Assembly (NCBI GenBank): GCA_964371155.1 | Contig: CAYJLI010000033.1 | Coordinates: forward strand, 1-24,991 | Direction: 5' to 3' | From: CAYJEQ01 sp964371155 | GTDB lineage: Bacteria > Bacillota > Clostridia > Oscillospirales > Ruminococcaceae | DNA: 24,991 nucleotides | In this document: positions 21,529-24,991 of the stretch, piece by piece | Numbering within the stretch: the stretch's first letter is position 1 | Layout: the number at the start of each line of letters is the position of its first letter | Program-made: the position numbers and the translations under genes | Notes under the pieces: generated by a model | Databases searched by the model: none | What the model saw: the letters and a program-made list of their open reading frames with translations, nothing else | What the model was told of the DNA's origin: nothing

Positions 21529-23064
21529 GTGGATAAAAAATATGATGGGTTTTCATTGGAGGCATATACAAAAGCAATTGCCATTTTAAATATAGCTATA
21601 TTTGTGTCGCTCCTCATTTTTTGGGGACTCTTCACCTACTTCTCACCGAAACAGGAGTTTTCAGAAGCGGAAAAGCGTGCACTTGCCACATTTCCCGAGT
21701 TTTCCACTGAAGCACTTTTTTCGGGAGAATACACTTCGTCACTCTCGCTTTATTATGCCGATAATTTTGCCATGCGTGATTTTTTTGTGGCACTCGGCGC
21801 TGAATTTGAATCGGCAAGGGGATATAGCAAGGATGATGTAAGGCTGTATCAGGGTGCTTCCTCAGAGGCTACTCCCCCACCGCCCTCCTCGAGTGAGAGC
21901 CCTTCCGCTGAAGATAGCAGTGACACTACCTCTTCCACCGCTCCTTCTGAGGCTCCGACAGAGCCCGAGCCAGAGGGGCAACAGCTCGGTGCCACATTTA
22001 TTTATGACGGCAGAGGACTTGCGATATATGGAGGCGATCCCACAATAGGAAAATGGTATGCCGATACGATAGACACATTTATACCGCTTCTCGGAGAAGA
22101 TGTCACAATTTACAATATGGTTGTGCCCACTTCGATAGAATTTTATCTACCCGAGAGGTACAGCGATATTTCCCATCCTCAAGAGCCTGCGATAGAGCAT
22201 ATATATGATAATCTCGATGAAGCGATTATAGCTGTGGATGCCTACTCGGCACTCGAGGCACATAAGGATGAATACATCTATTTTAACACCGACCATCACT
22301 GGACAGCACTTGGGGCATATTATGCCTATACTGCATTTGCCGAGAGTGCGGGGTTTGACGCCATCCCTCTTTCAGAGCTTGAAAGCACACGAATAGAAAA
22401 TTTCATCGGCACATTATATGCATGGACACAGGATCAAAGCTTGCTTGAAAACCCCGATTATGTGGATTATTATACTATTGACACCCCCCATACCGTCGAG
22501 ATGTATTTAAAAAATCAACCATACTACCCCTACGCTTCCTCACTCTATGCGCATGGAGTACAGGGGTCCAATGCCTATATGATTTTCATCCACGGTGACC
22601 AACCGATGATGAAGATTACCACTGAAAACAAAAATGGTAAAAGCATCATGGTGATAAAAGAGTCTTACGGCAATGCCTTTGTACCACTACTTGTAAATCA
22701 TTATGAGGAAGTTTATGTGGTGGACGGCAGGTATTTCCAGCTTGCACTGGTGCCTTTTATACAGCAAAATGAGATAGACGAGCTACTGTTTTTAAACAAT
22801 ATCATGGCGGCGTACACTCCATATAATATACAGCGTTTTGAAACTATGAAATATCAGGTGTTTGTGCCTCCAGAGCCGGACCCACCCGCAGAGGAAGATG
22901 GCGAGCTAAGTGAAGCTACGGACGGCGAGTCCAATGAAAATGCCGAAGTGTCCTCCGAAGATGGGGAGGCGGAAGAAGAAAAAGAGCCAGTGTATCGTGG
23001 CGGTAGGCTTGTAGTTGATGAAGATGAAGAGAGCGAAGAAGAGCAAGAGGAAAGCGAAAATTAG
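21529..23064 (+). CDS. DHHW-family (AlgX/AlgJ-like) surface acylation protein
   Basis: 511 residues, GTG start with AAAGGGGG (21515-21522) six bases upstream. One N-terminal membrane anchor (about 15-38), then an extracytoplasmic SGNH-hydrolase-like domain. FNTDHHWTALG carries the DHHW motif (255-258), and KESYGNAF (377-384) is the catalytic-Ser-type segment, with Glu where AlgX-like proteins often have Asp. A Ser/Pro/Glu-rich insert (about 111-150) interrupts the start of the domain, and the last 65 residues are very acidic. Probably acetylates a surface polysaccharide using acyl groups supplied by the MBOAT protein encoded upstream. The substrate is not known. Confidence 0.85.
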   Translation: MDKKYDGFSLEAYTKAIAILNIAIFVSLLIFWGLFTYFSPKQEFSEAEKRALATFPEFSTEALFSGEYTSSLSLYYADNFAMRDFFVALGAEFESARGYSKDDVRLYQGASSEATPPPPSSSESPSAEDSSDTTSSTAPSEAPTEPEPEGQQLGATFIYDGRGLAIYGGDPTIGKWYADTIDTFIPLLGEDVTIYNMVVPTSIEFYLPERYSDISHPQEPAIEHIYDNLDEAIIAVDAYSALEAHKDEYIYFNTDHHWTALGAYYAYTAFAESAGFDAIPLSELESTRIENFIGTLYAWTQDQSLLENPDYVDYYTIDTPHTVEMYLKNQPYYPYASSLYAHGVQGSNAYMIFIHGDQPMMKITTENKNGKSIMVIKESYGNAFVPLLVNHYEEVYVVDGRYFQLALVPFIQQNEIDELLFLNNIMAAYTPYNIQRFETMKYQVFVPPEPDPPAEEDGELSEATDGESNENAEVSSEDGEAEEEKEPVYRGGRLVVDEDEESEEEQEESEN

Positions 23065-23463
23065 CATATAAATGATTAGTAGCTTTGCTTGCATAAGGCG
23101 AGGAGTGAGGGTGAAAAACTACCAAAAGGATGCTTTTAGCGGCTGAGTGTGTTCGGGTATTATCATCCAAGCCTGACACCTATAATCCAACACATTTTTT
23201 CAAAGCTCAGTGGAGCTTATAGCAGTGTCAAATCCCATTGTCGGACGGTGAGTATTACTGTGGAGATTTCCCACACTAATCCCCACTTTATTTTCATAAA
23301 ATCTTCAACCTAAAGCTTAAGGACTCCCCATATAATGCTGTGCTCATCGGAGTTCTATTATATTAAAAAATATTTTTTCGCAGTTGTTCATAATTTTTAC
23401 ATTTTTTTGTGGTTAAATATATTTGAGGGGTTGTAGTTTTAATTTTTCTATAACCTAATAATA
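23065..23463. other. Intergenic region before nfeD, no gene recognised
   Basis: About 400 bases. The first 280 are less AT-rich than other spacers here but show no family-like frame on either strand. A weak stem GGACTCC/GGAGTTC (about 23321-23355, 21-base loop) precedes an AT-rich stretch that probably holds the nfeD promoter, which I could not define. It could contain a decayed gene or an unrecognised leader. Confidence 0.4.
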
Positions 23464-23477
23464 TAGGAGGTGAATTT

Positions 23478-23924
23478 ATGACGGTTGAATTCCTCTTTGC
23501 CTTGCTTTGGATAGGTATAGCCATTGTACTGGGTATAGTAGAGGTGGAAACAGCACAGTTTGTATCCATATGGGGTGCGATAGGGGCGATTGTCACCGCT
23601 TTTCCCGCATATCTCGGAGTGAACTTTGAGGTGCAACTGCTTGTGTTTGCCATAACCACAGTCTTATTGCTCATTCTCACGAGGCCGTTTGTGTCTAAAA
23701 TTGCAAAGCCGAAAGTCGTGCATACCAATGCAAAGATGGTGATAGGGTGTGTGGGCATTGTTACCGAGCAGATAGACAATGAAAGCGATCTCGGTAGAGC
23801 AACAGTAAACGGCATCAGCTGGACTGCAAGAGCGGAAAAAGACGATGTTTTAATCACACCATCAACCAAGGTGGAAGTCCTTGCGATTGAGGGCGTAAAA
23901 CTTATAGTTAGACCAAAAATTTAA
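23478..23924 (+). CDS. NfeD-family membrane protein
   Basis: 148 residues. Two to three N-terminal membrane helices (about 5-70, with a break at PAYLGVN) lead to a C-terminal OB-fold domain (about 85-148, MVIGCVGIVTEQI...VLAIEGVKLIV). Short NfeD proteins partner SPFH proteins such as stomatin/QmcA, and the next gene is one. An excellent ribosome site AGGAGGTGA (23465-23473) precedes the ATG. 24 bases separate it from the SPFH gene, so they form one unit. The pair is linked to membrane microdomain and protein quality control; the precise role is unsettled. Confidence 0.9.
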   Translation: MTVEFLFALLWIGIAIVLGIVEVETAQFVSIWGAIGAIVTAFPAYLGVNFEVQLLVFAITTVLLLILTRPFVSKIAKPKVVHTNAKMVIGCVGIVTEQIDNESDLGRATVNGISWTARAEKDDVLITPSTKVEVLAIEGVKLIVRPKI

Positions 23925-23948
23925 TTGATTTGTAGGAGGAAGTAGTTC

Positions 23949-24878
23949 ATGCCATTTGCATTTGTTACACTTGTAGCGATAATACTTATTTTAGCGGCGA
24001 TTATTCTAATTTCAAGCATCAAATCCGTACCTCAAACATCCGAGTGGATTATAGAAAGGCTTGGCCCATACCATACCACATGGGAATCGGGACTGCATTT
24101 TAAAATGCCTTTTATCGACAAGATTAAAAAGAAAGTTTCACTAAAAGAGCAGGTGGTGGACTTCCCACCGCAGCCTGTTATTACAAAAGATAATGTTACC
24201 ATGCAGATAGATACAGTGGTATTCTTTCAGGTGACCGACTCAAAGCTATTTACCTATGGGGTTGAGCGTCCTGTATCCGCAATTGAAAACCTCACTGCGA
24301 CAACACTCAGAAACATCATCGGTGAGATGGTATTTGACCAAACGCTTACTTCAAGGGATACAATAAACCAAAATATCACCTCTATTTTAGATAGAGCTAC
24401 TGATAAATGGGGTATTAAGGTAAACCGTGTAGAGCTTAAAAACATCATCCCTCCAAGCGAAATCCAAGATGCAATGGAAAAAGAGATGAAAGCTGAGCGT
24501 GAACGCCGTGCGATTATGCTTGAAGCACAGGGTAAAAAGGAAAGCCAGATCCTTATTGCGGAAGGTGAAAAGCAATCCTCCATCCTTAGAGCTGAAGCTG
24601 AAAAAGAAGCGGCAATTCTTCGTGCGGATGCTGTTAGAGAGCAAAAAATCAGAGAGTCCGAGGGTGAAAGCGAAGCTATTATGATGATACAGCAAGCCAT
24701 GGCGGACAGTATCAAGCTACTAAACGAAGCACATCCTTCACAGTCGGTGCTCACACTAAAAAGCCTTGAGGCAATGGAAAAAGTTGCCGATGGTCAAGCT
24801 ACAAAGATTATCATCCCAAGCGAACTGCAAAAAATGGGCGGACTTCTTTCCGTGGCAAACGAATTAGTTGAGAAATAA
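23949..24878 (+). CDS. SPFH/stomatin-family membrane protein (QmcA-like)
   Basis: 309 residues. N-terminal membrane segment (about 5-24), SPFH domain (about 27-190, with QTSEWIIERLGPYHTTWESG and EKEMKAERERRA at its end), then a long Ala/Glu/Arg-rich coiled coil (about 175-250) and a C-terminal hydrophobic stretch. Such proteins form large ring or cage oligomers at the membrane. They pair with NfeD, here encoded just upstream. GTAGGAGGAAG (23933-23943) is the ribosome site. Length is typical of QmcA/YbbK. Followed by a terminator. Confidence 0.93.
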   Translation: MPFAFVTLVAIILILAAIILISSIKSVPQTSEWIIERLGPYHTTWESGLHFKMPFIDKIKKKVSLKEQVVDFPPQPVITKDNVTMQIDTVVFFQVTDSKLFTYGVERPVSAIENLTATTLRNIIGEMVFDQTLTSRDTINQNITSILDRATDKWGIKVNRVELKNIIPPSEIQDAMEKEMKAERERRAIMLEAQGKKESQILIAEGEKQSSILRAEAEKEAAILRADAVREQKIRESEGESEAIMMIQQAMADSIKLLNEAHPSQSVLTLKSLEAMEKVADGQATKIIIPSELQKMGGLLSVANELVEK

Positions 24879-24935
24879 TATAGATTTATATTAATCTAAA
24901 TGCCCTATCCACTGTATATGGCTACTAATAAAAAC

Positions 24936-24978
24936 AAAACTACCACTATCAAGAATGATGGTGGTAGTTTTTATTTTT
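24936..24978 (+). terminator. Terminator of nfeD-SPFH unit
   Basis: 15-bp stem AAAACTACCACTATC (24936-24950) with GATGGTGGTAGTTTT (24957-24971), one wobble, 6-base loop, then TTATTTTTG. Confidence 0.9.
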
Positions 24979-24991
24979 GTGGAGGATATGC

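Noticed and set aside
22906..23179. Minus-strand frames across the end of the DHHW gene
   Set aside because: Shadows of the acidic C-terminal coding region, no family resemblance.
24979..24991. Start of a further gene (GGAGG then ATG at 24988)
   Set aside because: Only two bases separate GGAGG and ATG, and just one base of sequence follows; cannot be supported.

Overview
The window looks like chromosomal DNA of an AT-rich anaerobic Firmicute, most likely a member of the Clostridia (Oscillospirales or a neighbouring order). The evidence is the set of strong AGGAGG ribosome sites, near-consensus TTGACA/TATAAT promoters, a class III (oxygen-sensitive) ribonucleotide reductase under NrdR-type boxes, a superoxide reductase, a Na+-pumping biotin decarboxylase and a spore-former-style DHHW/MBOAT acylation pair. 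This placement is inferred from gene content; no 16S or other decisive marker is present.

Layout. 1-372 is a tRNA cluster: the 3' part of tRNA-Lys, then a promoter, tRNA-Met and tRNA-Glu. 564-2489 (minus) is a MutS2-like ATPase without the usual Smr nuclease domain. 3052-3971 (plus) is a two-gene unit, 3-methyladenine glycosylase I (tag) plus a YjbR/MmcQ protein. 4329-4691 (plus) is desulfoferrodoxin. 4913-9569 (minus) is a probable operon: a Lit-like lipoprotein transacylase, then a Na+-translocating methylmalonyl-CoA decarboxylase (alpha, delta, biotin carrier, beta). It is interrupted between alpha and delta by 2.5 tandem copies of a 157-bp non-coding repeat.

10042-12434 (plus) holds a DUF401 permease, a structured repeat element bounded by two nearly identical palindromes, a degenerate M14-peptidase-like protein and the tail of a broken XRE regulator. 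12698-15503 (plus) is nrdD-nrdG behind two NrdR-like boxes 32 bp apart. 15674-16600 (minus) is a CorA-type metal transporter whose leader can form mutually exclusive pairings, one hiding its ribosome site. 16861-19713 (minus) is a tandem family of three EamA/DMT exporters. 20006-23064 (plus) pairs an MBOAT O-acyltransferase with a DHHW/AlgX-like protein, a cell-surface polymer acylation module. 23478-24878 (plus) is an NfeD-SPFH (stomatin/QmcA-like) membrane pair, closed by a terminator at the window's end.

How the parts fit: the decarboxylase would couple methylmalonyl-CoA decarboxylation to Na+ export, an energy-conserving step in succinate/propionate metabolism. nrdDG and desulfoferrodoxin fit a strict anaerobe that meets occasional oxygen. 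The strongest candidates for undescribed biology are the corA leader RNA, the 157-bp repeat inside the decarboxylase operon, and the palindrome-bounded element at 11289-11546. No defence system, prophage or CRISPR array was seen.
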